DNA from: Pelomonas sp041914785
GTDB taxonomy: Bacteria > Pseudomonadota > Gammaproteobacteria > Burkholderiales > Burkholderiaceae_C
Direction: 5' to 3'
DNA length: 64,000 bases
Assembly (NCBI GenBank): GCA_041914785.1
Contig: JAYSCT010000001.1
Location: 149,929 to 213,928, forward strand
Shown: positions 57,369-64,000 of the stretch, one piece after another
How positions within the stretch are numbered: the first letter of the stretch is position 1
How the letters are laid out: the number at the start of each line of letters is the position of its first letter
Translations under genes and position numbers: made by a program
The notes under the pieces: model-generated
Seen by the model: the letters and a program-made list of their open reading frames with translations, nothing else
Told to the model about the DNA's origin: nothing
Databases searched by the model: none

Positions 57369-59318
57369 ATGCTTTACCCCAAGGAATTCGACGTCATCGT
57401 CGTCGGCGGCGGCCATGCCGGCACTGAAGCGGCGCTTGCCGCGGCGCGCATGGGCGCGCAGACGCTGCTGCTGACCCACAACATCGAGACCCTGGGCGCG
57501 ATGAGCTGCAACCCCAGCATCGGCGGCATCGGCAAGGGCCACCTCGTGAAGGAGGTGGACGCGCTGGGCGGCGCGATGGCGCTGGCCACCGACGAGGGCG
57601 GCATCCAGTTCCGCATCCTCAATTCGTCAAAGGGCCCGGCCGTGCGCGCCACCCGCGCCCAGGCCGACCGCATCCTCTACAAGGCCGCCATCCGCCGCCG
57701 GCTGGAGAACCAGCCCAACCTGCAGCTGTTCCAGCAGGCCGTGGACGACCTGATGGTGGAAGGCGACCGCGTGGTGGGCGCCGTCACGCAGGCCGGCATC
57801 CAGTTCCGCGCCCGCGCCGTCGTGCTGACGGCCGGCACCTTCCTGGACGGCCGCGTTCACGTGGGCCTGCAGAACTACGCCGCCGGCCGCGCCGGCGACC
57901 CGCCGGCCGTGTCGCTGTCGGCCCGCCTGAAAGAGCTGAAGCTGCCGCAAGGCCGGCTCAAGACCGGCACGCCGCCGCGCATCGACGGCCGCACCATCGA
58001 CTTCAGCAAGTGCGAAGCGCAGCCGGGTGACCTGACGCCCGTGCCGGTGTTCAGCTTCATCGGCAACCGAGAGATGCACCCGCAGCAGGTGCCGTGCTGG
58101 ATCACGCACACCAACGCCCGCACGCACGAGATCATCCGCAGCGGCTTCGACCGCAGCCCGATGTTCACCGGCGTCATCGAGGGCGTGGGCCCGCGCTACT
58201 GCCCCAGCATCGAAGACAAGGTCAACCGCTTCGCCGACAAGGACTCGCACCAGATCTTCCTGGAGCCCGAGGGCCTGACGACGCACGAGTTCTACCCGAA
58301 CGGCATCTCCACCTCCCTGCCCTTCGACATCCAGCTGGCCGCGGTGCGCAGCATCCCCGGCCTGGAGAACGCCGACATCCTGCGCCCGGGCTACGCCATC
58401 GAGTACGACTACTTCGACCCGCGCGGGCTCAAGGCCTCGTTCGAGACCAAGGTCATCCAGGGCCTGTTCTTCGCCGGCCAGATCAACGGCACGACCGGCT
58501 ACGAGGAAGCGGCGGCGCAAGGCCTGTTCGCCGGCCTGAACGCCGCGCTGCAAGTCCGCGGCGACGGCCCGTGGACGCCGCCGCGCGACCAGGCCTACCT
58601 GGGCGTGCTGGTGGACGACCTCATCACCAAGGGCGTCACCGAGCCCTACCGCATGTTCACGAGCCGCGCCGAGTTCCGGCTGCAGCTGCGCGAGGACAAC
58701 GCCGACATGCGTCTGACCGAGACCGGCCGTCAGCTGGGCCTGGTGGACGACGAGCGCTGGGCCGCCTTCAACCGCAAGCGCGACGCTGTTTCACGTGAAA
58801 CAGAGAAGCTGAAGAGCACGTGGGTCCATGCGGGGATCCTGCCGGCGGCGGACGCGGAACGTCTCGTCGGCAAGGCGCTTGAGCGTGAGTACACGTTGGT
58901 CGACCTGCTGCGCCGGCCCGGCGTGGTGTTCGACACGGTGGCCGAAGTCGCGGCCATCGCCCGCCCCGAGGCCGGTGTTTCACGTGAAACGTTGAATGCT
59001 GAGCTGGGCGAAGAGCTGGCGGCGCTCGTCACCGAGCAGGTTGAGATCAGCACCAAGTACGCCGGTTACATCAACAAGCAGGTCGACGACGTCGCCCGCG
59101 CCGCACACTTCGAGCATCTGAAATTGCCCGAGGAGCTGGACTACGGCCTTGTCCACGCCCTCTCCTTCGAGGCGCGTCAGAAGCTGAACAAGCACCGCCC
59201 CGAAACGCTGGGCCAGGCCTCGCGCATCTCCGGCATCACGCCGGCCGCGATCTCGCTGCTGCTGGTACACCTGAAGAAGGGCAAGTTCAAGGGCTTCACC
59301 GAGGCGGAAGCGGCATGA
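57369..59318 (+). CDS. mnmG: tRNA uridine-5-carboxymethylaminomethyl modification enzyme
   Basis: A 649-residue FAD enzyme that with MnmE installs cmnm5 on U34 of tRNAs. FAD motif VVGGGHAGTEAALAAARMG at residues 11-29, SCNPSIGGIGKGHLVKEVDALGG, VRATRAQADR, GNREMHPQQVPCWITHTN (catalytic cysteine region) and TSRAEFRLQLREDNAD. Length matches E. coli MnmG (629). Two parS sites (58787-58802, 58976-58991) are embedded in the coding sequence where the protein reads VSRET. Its stop overlaps rsmG by 4 bp. Confidence 0.97.
   Translation: MLYPKEFDVIVVGGGHAGTEAALAAARMGAQTLLLTHNIETLGAMSCNPSIGGIGKGHLVKEVDALGGAMALATDEGGIQFRILNSSKGPAVRATRAQADRILYKAAIRRRLENQPNLQLFQQAVDDLMVEGDRVVGAVTQAGIQFRARAVVLTAGTFLDGRVHVGLQNYAAGRAGDPPAVSLSARLKELKLPQGRLKTGTPPRIDGRTIDFSKCEAQPGDLTPVPVFSFIGNREMHPQQVPCWITHTNARTHEIIRSGFDRSPMFTGVIEGVGPRYCPSIEDKVNRFADKDSHQIFLEPEGLTTHEFYPNGISTSLPFDIQLAAVRSIPGLENADILRPGYAIEYDYFDPRGLKASFETKVIQGLFFAGQINGTTGYEEAAAQGLFAGLNAALQVRGDGPWTPPRDQAYLGVLVDDLITKGVTEPYRMFTSRAEFRLQLREDNADMRLTETGRQLGLVDDERWAAFNRKRDAVSRETEKLKSTWVHAGILPAADAERLVGKALEREYTLVDLLRRPGVVFDTVAEVAAIARPEAGVSRETLNAELGEELAALVTEQVEISTKYAGYINKQVDDVARAAHFEHLKLPEELDYGLVHALSFEARQKLNKHRPETLGQASRISGITPAAISLLLVHLKKGKFKGFTEAEAA
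58787..58802. promoter_or_regulatory. parS site 1 (inside mnmG)
   Basis: TGTTTCACGTGAAACA, a perfect 16-bp palindrome identical to the ParB-binding parS consensus. It encodes part of AVSRET in MnmG. Confidence 0.95.
58976..58991. promoter_or_regulatory. parS site 2 (inside mnmG)
   Basis: TGTTTCACGTGAAACG keeps the 14-bp palindrome GTTTCACGTGAAAC and differs from consensus only at the last base. It lies 189 bp after site 1. Confidence 0.9.
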
Positions 59319-60025
59319 GGGACACGCTCCAGGCGGCAGCCACCCAACTCGGCCTCGAACTCAGCGACACCCAACTCGACCAGCTGCTGGCCTACCTGGC
59401 CCTGCTGCAGAAGTGGAACAAGGTCTACAACCTGACCGCCGTGCGCGACCCGGCGCAGATGCTGAGCCACCACCTGATCGACAGCCTGTCGGCCCTGCCG
59501 CCGCTGCTGCGGCATGGTGCAGCAATTCGGACGCCGGGCCGCCCCAAGGCCGAATTGCCCTCCCTCGGGGAGGTGCCTGCGTACTCGCAGGCGGAGGGCC
59601 AACATGTCTCACGGCTGATGGATGTGGGCGCCGGCGGCGGGCTGCCCGGCGTGGTCATCGCCATCTGCTGCCCGCGTACCGACGTGACCTGTGTGGACGC
59701 CGTCGCCAAGAAGGCGACCTTCATCCAGCAGGTCGCCGCCGAGCTGAAGCTGCCCAACCTGCGCGGTGTGCACAGCCGCGTCGAGCAACTGACGACCGAG
59801 CCGTTCGGCGTCATCACGTCCCGCGCGTTCGCATCGCTGGTGGACTTCACCGGCCTGACCCGCCAGCACCTCGCCGAAGGTGCGGTGTGGATGGCCATGA
59901 AGGGCCAGCACCCGGCCGACGAGATCGCCGCACTGCCCGCGGACGTCGAGGTGTTTCACGTGGAACAACTGGCCGTGCCGGGCCTGGACGCGCAGCGCTG
60001 CATCGTCTGGATGAAGCCTCGCTGA
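59315..60025 (+). CDS. rsmG: 16S rRNA (guanine527-N7)-methyltransferase, with an in-frame repeat insert
   Basis: A 236-residue SAM-dependent methyltransferase (E. coli RsmG has 207). Features: LLQKWNKVYNLTAVRDP (29-46), LIDSLSALPPLL, SAM motif DVGAGGGLPGVVIAI (103-117), then AKKATFIQQVAAELKLPNL, SRVEQL, SRAFASLVDF and MKGQHPADEIAAL. Residues about 66-99, just before the SAM motif, are extra compared with the family and are encoded by a multi-hairpin repeat (59510-59611). The frame is intact, so the enzyme may still work. A third parS site sits near its 3' end. The start ATG 59315 overlaps the mnmG stop. Confidence 0.93.
   Translation: MRDTLQAAATQLGLELSDTQLDQLLAYLALLQKWNKVYNLTAVRDPAQMLSHHLIDSLSALPPLLRHGAAIRTPGRPKAELPSLGEVPAYSQAEGQHVSRLMDVGAGGGLPGVVIAICCPRTDVTCVDAVAKKATFIQQVAAELKLPNLRGVHSRVEQLTTEPFGVITSRAFASLVDFTGLTRQHLAEGAVWMAMKGQHPADEIAALPADVEVFHVEQLAVPGLDAQRCIVWMKPR
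59510..59611. repeat. Multi-hairpin palindromic repeat inserted in frame in rsmG
   Basis: About 100 bp not expected in rsmG. It contains AATTCGG/CCGAATT arms (59524-59530 and 59548-59554 region), CCTCCC-TCG-GGGAGG, and GCCTGCG-TACT-CGCAGGC, nested inside an outer GCCCTCC/GGAGGGC pair. It resembles the putA insert (23519-23611) in its CCCTCGGGG core and in keeping the reading frame. Boundaries are approximate because they were judged from the protein family pattern. Confidence 0.65.
59952..59967. promoter_or_regulatory. parS site 3 (inside rsmG)
   Basis: TGTTTCACGTGGAACA has one mismatch to the 16-bp parS palindrome. It lies 137 bp before the parA start codon. Confidence 0.85.
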
Positions 60026-60103
60026 GGCCGCTTCACGGGTCGCGCCCGAGGGTCGACCCGCCTTCCGCCCGGTACGATGCCGGCTGATCCCGGAACCCCA
60101 GCC

Positions 60104-60877
60104 ATGGCCAAGATTTTCTGCATCGCCAACCAGAAGGGTGGCGTCGGCAAGACCACCACCACCGTCAACCTCGCCGCCGGCCTGGCCCAGATCGGCCAGC
60201 GCGTGCTGGTTGTCGACCTGGACCCGCAGGGCAACGCCACCATGGGTTCCGGCATCGACAAGCGCAAGCTGGAGATGACCGTCTACGACGTGCTGCTGGA
60301 GTCTGCCTCCATCGCCGAGGCCAAGGCCCATGCCGAGAAGGCCGGCTACGACGTGCTGGGCGCCAACCGCGAGCTGGCAGGCGCCGAGGTGGACCTGGTG
60401 GCGCTGGAGCGCCGCGAGGCGCGTCTGAAGGCCGCGCTGGCCGAAGTGGGCCAGGACTACGACTTCGTCCTCATCGACTGCCCACCGTCGCTGTCCATGC
60501 TGACGCTGAACGGCCTGTGCAGCGCGCACGGCGTCATCGTGCCGATGCAGTGCGAGTACTTCGCGCTGGAGGGGCTGACCGACCTGGTCAACACCATCAA
60601 GCAGATCCACGCCAACCTGAACCCGGACCTGGAGATCATCGGCCTGCTGCGCGTCATGTTCGATCCGCGCATCACGCTGCAGCAGCAGGTCAGCGACCAG
60701 CTCAAGGCCCACTTCGCCAACAAGGTGTTCGACACCGTCATCCCGCGCAACGTGCGGCTTGCCGAGGCGCCCAGTTACGGCCTGCCCGGCGTCGTGTTCG
60801 ATCCCAGCTCCAAGGGCGCCCAGGCGTTTGTCGACTTCGCCAGGGAGATGGTGAAGCGGATAGAGACGATGCGGTGA
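60104..60877 (+). CDS. parA: Chromosome partitioning ATPase ParA (Soj)
   Basis: A 257-residue deviant-Walker ATPase. Deviant Walker A KGGVGKTTT at residues 10-18 with signature lysine, VVDLDPQGNAT (Walker A'), and FVLIDCPPSLSMLTLN (Walker B). There is no N-terminal helix-turn-helix, as in chromosomal Soj-type ParA rather than plasmid type Ia. Works with ParB bound at parS, three copies of which lie just upstream. The usual parB is not the next gene. Start ATG 60104; ATG 60077 is also in frame but extends without homology. Confidence 0.96.
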   Translation: MAKIFCIANQKGGVGKTTTTVNLAAGLAQIGQRVLVVDLDPQGNATMGSGIDKRKLEMTVYDVLLESASIAEAKAHAEKAGYDVLGANRELAGAEVDLVALERREARLKAALAEVGQDYDFVLIDCPPSLSMLTLNGLCSAHGVIVPMQCEYFALEGLTDLVNTIKQIHANLNPDLEIIGLLRVMFDPRITLQQQVSDQLKAHFANKVFDTVIPRNVRLAEAPSYGLPGVVFDPSSKGAQAFVDFAREMVKRIETMR

Positions 60878-60890
60878 ACGCGGCGGCCTG

Positions 60891-61334
60891 ATGCGCTGGA
60901 AGCGTGTACTCGGCTGGACCGCACTGACCATCGTCGTGTTGATCGGCGGCTGTACCGTGCTGCTCGATCGACTGCTTCCGGCCGACCTCTGCACGACGGC
61001 GGTGTTCGCCCAGGTGCCATCGCCGCGTGGGTGGCGCACGGCCGTCGTCTACGAAATCGACTGCGGCGCAACGACAGGGTTTTCTCGCCAGGTGGTGATC
61101 ATCCCGACGCCCGAACGGCGAACCGACAGCGACGATCTTCCGCGCGGATTCTTCGCCGTCTCGTTGGGCTCGGGGGTGGACTCCCGTCTGTCCATGCGGG
61201 ACAGCCTCATCCACCTTCAATGGCTTTCGGAGAAGCAACTCGACATCGCCTACCCTGCGGGTTCCCGCCTGATCCGGTCCGCTGGCCGCAGCGATGGCAT
61301 CGACATCACCTACCGCACCTACGCCACGCCATGA
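60891..61334 (+). CDS. Membrane-anchored small protein of unknown function
   Basis: A 147-residue protein with an N-terminal hydrophobic segment ending in a Cys (ALTIVVLIGGCTVLLDRL), either a transmembrane anchor or a lipoprotein signal. A compact domain with cysteines (PADLCTTAVFAQ, EIDCGATTGF) follows. Codon usage is less GC-biased at third positions than in neighbours (for example around 60950-61330), suggesting later arrival. It lies 13 bp after parA and overlaps the next gene by ATGA. Confidence 0.6.
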   Translation: MRWKRVLGWTALTIVVLIGGCTVLLDRLLPADLCTTAVFAQVPSPRGWRTAVVYEIDCGATTGFSRQVVIIPTPERRTDSDDLPRGFFAVSLGSGVDSRLSMRDSLIHLQWLSEKQLDIAYPAGSRLIRSAGRSDGIDITYRTYATP

Positions 61335-61870
61335 GCGCCTCGTCCCTGCGCCGCATGACCCCGGCCGACGCCGATGCCGTCGCCCTCCTCCACGCCACCA
61401 GCTGGCGCAGCGCCTACCGCGGCATCGTGCCGGACAGCTTCCTGGACCATGACGTCTTCGCCGAGCGCCAGGCCGTCTGGCACGAGCGGCTGCAAGGCCC
61501 GGCCACGGCACCCGCCTTCGGCATCGTGGCCGAGGACGCTGCCCGCCACATGATCGGCTTCGCCTACGTGCTGCCCGGCCACGACCCGGTCTGCGGCACG
61601 CTGGTCGACAACCTGCACGTGCACCCGGCCCACAAGGGCGGCGGCCTCGGCCGCCGGCTGCTGCAGGCCGTCGTCCGCGAGCTGGGGCCGGGCCACACGC
61701 AGCCGCTGCACCTGTGGGTGCTGGACCAGAACGAGCCCGCCAAGCGCTTCTACGCCCGGCTGGGCGCCGAGTTCATCGACCCCGGCATGACCGGCCCGTT
61801 CGGCGGCGTGTCGCTGCCGGAATGGCGCTGCCTGTGGCGCGATCCTCAGGGACTGTTGCACGATGCTTGA
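61331..61870 (+). CDS. GNAT family N-acetyltransferase (first of three)
   Basis: A 179-residue acetyltransferase: LRRMTPADADAVALLHATSWRSAYRG at the N-terminus (in part), DNLHVHPAHKGGGLGRRLL (acetyl-CoA loop R/Q-x-x-G-x-G/A as KGGGLGRR), and HLWVLDQNEPAKRFYARLGA. Substrate unknown. The start ATG overlaps the upstream stop (ATGA) and its end overlaps the next start by 8 bp. Confidence 0.88.
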   Translation: MSASSLRRMTPADADAVALLHATSWRSAYRGIVPDSFLDHDVFAERQAVWHERLQGPATAPAFGIVAEDAARHMIGFAYVLPGHDPVCGTLVDNLHVHPAHKGGGLGRRLLQAVVRELGPGHTQPLHLWVLDQNEPAKRFYARLGAEFIDPGMTGPFGGVSLPEWRCLWRDPQGLLHDA

Positions 61871-62609
61871 CCCCCTCGCCCTGCGCGCCGAGCTCGCCGG
61901 CCTGGACGCCTCCGCCCCGCCGCAGCAGGCCGACATCGACGGCTGGTTGATCCGCCTGTCGCCCGGCAAGGCCAAGCGCTCGCGCTGCATCAATGCGCTG
62001 CGCCAGGGCACGCTGCCGCTGGACGAGCTGCTGGCCCGCTGCCAGCGCGCGTATGACGCCGCCGGCCTGCCACTGGCCGTGCGCGTGACGCCATGGAGCC
62101 AGCCGGCCGACCTCGATGCCCGCCTGGCTGCCAAGGGCTGGGGGGCGTTTGACGCGGCCGACGTGATGGTGCTGGCCACCCTCACGCCGGACTCCGCGCC
62201 CGCCGCGCTGCAACCGCTGGATGCCGCCGGCTACGCCGCGCTGGTCGGCGGGCTGCGCGGGTCGTCTGACACGGCCATCGCCGCGCATGCCGAACGCATC
62301 GCGACCGCACCGGTGACGTACCAGGGCTTTGCGCTGAACGACGCCGCCGGCGCGCTGCTGGCCTGCGGGCAGATGGTTGTCGACGGCGATCTCGTCGGTC
62401 TGTACGACATCGCGTCGGCCCAGCCGCGGCAAGGCCACGGCGAGCGCCTGTGCCGCGCGCTGCTGGCCCTCGCCCACGCCCAAGGCGCCCGCCAGGCCTA
62501 CCTGCAGGTGGGCAGCGACAACGCCGTCGCCCGGCGGCTCTACGCACGGCTGGGCTTCGTGTTCGTCTACCGTTACCACTACCGCAGCCCGGAGGCGGAG
62601 TTGACATGA
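61863..62609 (+). CDS. GNAT family N-acetyltransferase (second of three)
   Basis: A 248-residue protein. The N-terminal half (about 1-120) looks like a divergent GNAT-type half (DGWLIRLSPGKAKRSRCINAL). The C-terminal half (about 125-248) is a recognisable GNAT fold: GLYDIASAQPRQGHGERLCRALLALA (acetyl-CoA loop; in part), YLQVGSDNAVARRLYARLGF. The substrate is unknown. Both ends overlap neighbours by a few bases, indicating translational coupling. Confidence 0.85.
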   Translation: MLDPLALRAELAGLDASAPPQQADIDGWLIRLSPGKAKRSRCINALRQGTLPLDELLARCQRAYDAAGLPLAVRVTPWSQPADLDARLAAKGWGAFDAADVMVLATLTPDSAPAALQPLDAAGYAALVGGLRGSSDTAIAAHAERIATAPVTYQGFALNDAAGALLACGQMVVDGDLVGLYDIASAQPRQGHGERLCRALLALAHAQGARQAYLQVGSDNAVARRLYARLGFVFVYRYHYRSPEAELT

Positions 62610-62689
62610 ACGCATGGCCCCCCACGCTCGCGATGCTCGCTGCCCCCCGAGGGGGCGATCAGCGGTTACGGGCGGCCGGGCACCGCTGA
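62606..62689 (+). repeat. Palindromic repeat acting as a 27-codon mini-cistron between GNAT genes
   Basis: An open frame from ATG 62606 to TGA 62689 overlaps the preceding stop (ATGA, 62606-62609) and the next start (TGATG, 62687-62691). It encodes MNAWPPTLAMLAAPRGG and a short basic tail. It carries CCCCCACG...CTGCCCCCCGAGGGGGCG, whose 17-bp core (62641-62657) is identical to that in the putA insert. The peptide has no known function; the segment may simply keep ribosomes coupled through the repeat. Confidence 0.6.
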
Positions 62690-63186
62690 TGCTGCGCCGC
62701 CTGCGCCCGGCCGACCTGGCCGACTTCCAGGCCTACCGCGGCGACCCCGAGGTGGGCCGCTGGCAGGGCTGGCGGCCGCAGGCCGATGCGCAGGCGCTGG
62801 CCTTCCTCGAAGAGATGGCCGGCGGCCCGCTGATCCAACCCGGCACCTGGACGCAGCTGGGCATCGCCGATGACCTGACGGGCCAACTGATCGGTGACCT
62901 GGGCGTCCACGTCAGCGCCGACGGCCGCGAGGCCGAGTTCGGCTTCAGCCTCGCCCGCGCGGCGCAGGGCCGGGGGCTGGCCAGCGCCGCGGTGCGCGCG
63001 GCCATCGCGCTGGTGTTCGACCAGACCGCCGTCCAGAACATCCACGCGCAGACCGACGCGCGCAACGCCGCCTGCATCCGGCTGCTGGAGCGGCTGGGCG
63101 CCACCCGCATCGCCACCGTGGCCACCGAGTTCCGCGGCGAGCCCTGCACCGAGCTGCGCTACCTGCTGGCGTACCGCCCGGGCTGA
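62689..63186 (+). CDS. GNAT family N-acetyltransferase, RimJ/RimL type (third of three)
   Basis: A 165-residue acetyltransferase of the RimJ/RimL subfamily: LRRLRPADLADFQAYRGDPEVGRWQGW (in part), AEFGFSLARAAQGRGLASAAVRAAI (acetyl-CoA loop QGRGLA; in part), and NIHAQTDARNAACIRLLERLGA. Members acetylate N-termini of ribosomal proteins, small molecules or antibiotics; the substrate here is unknown. Start ATG 62689 overlaps the mini-cistron stop. Confidence 0.88.
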   Translation: MLRRLRPADLADFQAYRGDPEVGRWQGWRPQADAQALAFLEEMAGGPLIQPGTWTQLGIADDLTGQLIGDLGVHVSADGREAEFGFSLARAAQGRGLASAAVRAAIALVFDQTAVQNIHAQTDARNAACIRLLERLGATRIATVATEFRGEPCTELRYLLAYRPG

Positions 63187-63344
63187 CGCGCGCCCCTGCC
63201 GTCAGACCGTGCAGCGGCGGCTTACGTCTGGCTACAAAAACGGCGCTGCCGGCGGCCCACCGTCCCTTGTTTGAAGGCCATCGGCGAGCCAGCGCGCTCC
63301 GTTGACGGCGGCACCATCGCCGTCCTCGGAACACAAGGCTCCTC

Positions 63345-64000
63345 ATGACGCCCCTGCGCACCGCCCTCGCCGCCCTCACGCTGGCCGCCGCCACGCTCGC
63401 CACCCCGGCCTTCGCCGACGCCCCCAAGGCCGACGTGGCTGGCAGCGCCGACCACCCCGTCCTCAAGCGCTTCACCGGCAGCGTCCTCGTCGGCTACGCG
63501 CAGCAGGACTGGGACCAGCGCAGCTTCCCCGACGCCAGCGGCGTGTCCAAGACCGAGGACAAGTTCGCCCGACCGGTCAGCGTCGAGGGCAAGGTCACGC
63601 GGCTGTTCTACCTGTCGCCGCTGGGCAAGAGCACGCTGGAGGTCTACCGCAACCACCAGCAGGCGCTGGCCGCCGCCGGCTTCAAGCCCACCTGGGGCTG
63701 CGAGAACGAGGCCCAGGGCTGCACCAAGGCCTACTTCGCGCTGGACGGCTACGAGCGCGCCAAGGGCATGCAGTGGGCCGAGGGCGACCTGCCCGCCGCT
63801 GGTGGCCAGCACCGCGGCAGCAGCTGGCCGCTGGCCATGTCCATCACCTATGACCAGGCGCGCATGACGGTGGGCACGCTGAGCAGCGGCGGCCGCACGC
63901 TGCACCTGCTGCTGTTCACGTCCATGGCGTCCAACGAGCACACCAACGAGCGCGCCAAGGGCATGCAGTGGGCCGAGGGCGACCTGCCCGCCGCTGGTGG
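63345..64000 (+). CDS. DUF4892-type exported protein (partial; runs off the window)
   Basis: The visible 218 codons encode a signal peptide (LAAATLATPAFAD), then DUF4892 features: GSADHPVLKRFTGSVLVGY, RPVSVEGKVTRLFYLSPLGKSTLEVYRNHQQAL (in pieces), AAAGFKPTWGCENEAQGC. In this family an OmpA-like domain usually follows and anchors the protein in the cell wall; it would lie beyond the window. The last 55 bases exactly repeat 63751-63805, replacing the sequence expected at that point of the family, so the end of this gene model needs care. Confidence 0.7.
   Translation, partial: MTPLRTALAALTLAAATLATPAFADAPKADVAGSADHPVLKRFTGSVLVGYAQQDWDQRSFPDASGVSKTEDKFARPVSVEGKVTRLFYLSPLGKSTLEVYRNHQQALAAAGFKPTWGCENEAQGCTKAYFALDGYERAKGMQWAEGDLPAAGGQHRGSSWPLAMSITYDQARMTVGTLSSGGRTLHLLLFTSMASNEHTNERAKGMQWAEGDLPAAG
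63751..63805 (+). repeat. 55-bp exact repeat, copy A
   Basis: Identical to 63946-64000, offset 195 bp (65 codons), both in frame within the DUF4892-type gene. It encodes YERAKGMQWAEGDLPAAGG here. Confidence 0.95.
63946..64000 (+). repeat. 55-bp exact repeat, copy B (at window edge)
   Basis: Identical to 63751-63805 up to the last base of the window; the repeat may continue beyond. It is either a young in-frame duplication or an assembly artefact. Confidence 0.95.

Overview
The window is GC-rich, gene-dense DNA with strong G/C third-position bias. Its content points to a betaproteobacterium of the order Burkholderiales, most likely near Roseateles, Mitsuaria or Pelomonas. The pointers are four PEP-CTERM surface proteins, an mnmG-rsmG-parA cluster carrying parS sites, an Lrp-type regulator divergent from a trifunctional-size putA, and repeats of the CCCCCGAGGGGG kind. 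This placement is inference from gene content. I saw no rRNA, tRNA, CRISPR array, prophage or complete insertion sequence.

Layout. 0.1-1.5 kb: proC-ubiC (minus). 1.5-14 kb: a surface-protein island. It holds a SARP/BTAD-type ATPase regulator, two large beta-helical PEP-CTERM proteins, a frameshifted membrane-protein gene and a two-domain CAP-family PEP-CTERM protein. Two nearly identical sites made of 7-bp direct repeats spaced 11 bp precede the two transcription units and look like targets of the regulator. 14-22 kb: a lipoprotein hydrolase, a hybrid histidine kinase with a polyglutamine linker, an ABC exporter and small envelope proteins. 22-26.4 kb: putA and its Lrp-type regulator. 26.4-33 kb: a PAS protein, dienelactone hydrolase, ribA, an AraC regulator divergent from a GH3 beta-glucosidase, and VOC protein. 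33-38 kb: a 161-bp MITE-like element, DUF1697, a short MreB-like protein, an XRE regulator, and a possible attenuator leader ahead of a small basic protein and an unusual soluble AAA+/M41 metalloprotease.

38-46 kb: a minus-strand operon (PD-(D/E)XK-like protein, CWC protein, EamA transporter, acyl-CoA synthetase, nucleotidyltransferase), a DUF4397 lipoprotein and fadH. 46-57 kb: an AlkD-like protein, a PEP-CTERM protein, a thioredoxin-fold protein, a TAP-like hydrolase coupled to a NatAB-type ABC system, a Sel1 protein, a DUF2061 protein behind a candidate Fur box, and redox/cysteine-cluster proteins. 57-64 kb: the origin-proximal type cluster mnmG-rsmG-parA, then a translationally coupled run of a small protein and three GNAT acetyltransferases where parB would be expected, and a DUF4892-type protein running off the end.

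The observations most worth following are: (1) the SARP-PEP-CTERM regulon with SARP-style direct repeats outside actinobacteria; (2) a palindromic GC-rich repeat family inserted in frame inside putA and rsmG and acting as a mini-cistron between two GNAT genes; (3) the AAA+/M41 protease operon with an attenuator-like leader; (4) three parS sites inside mnmG and rsmG with no parB right after parA; (5) an exact 55-bp repeat at the right edge.
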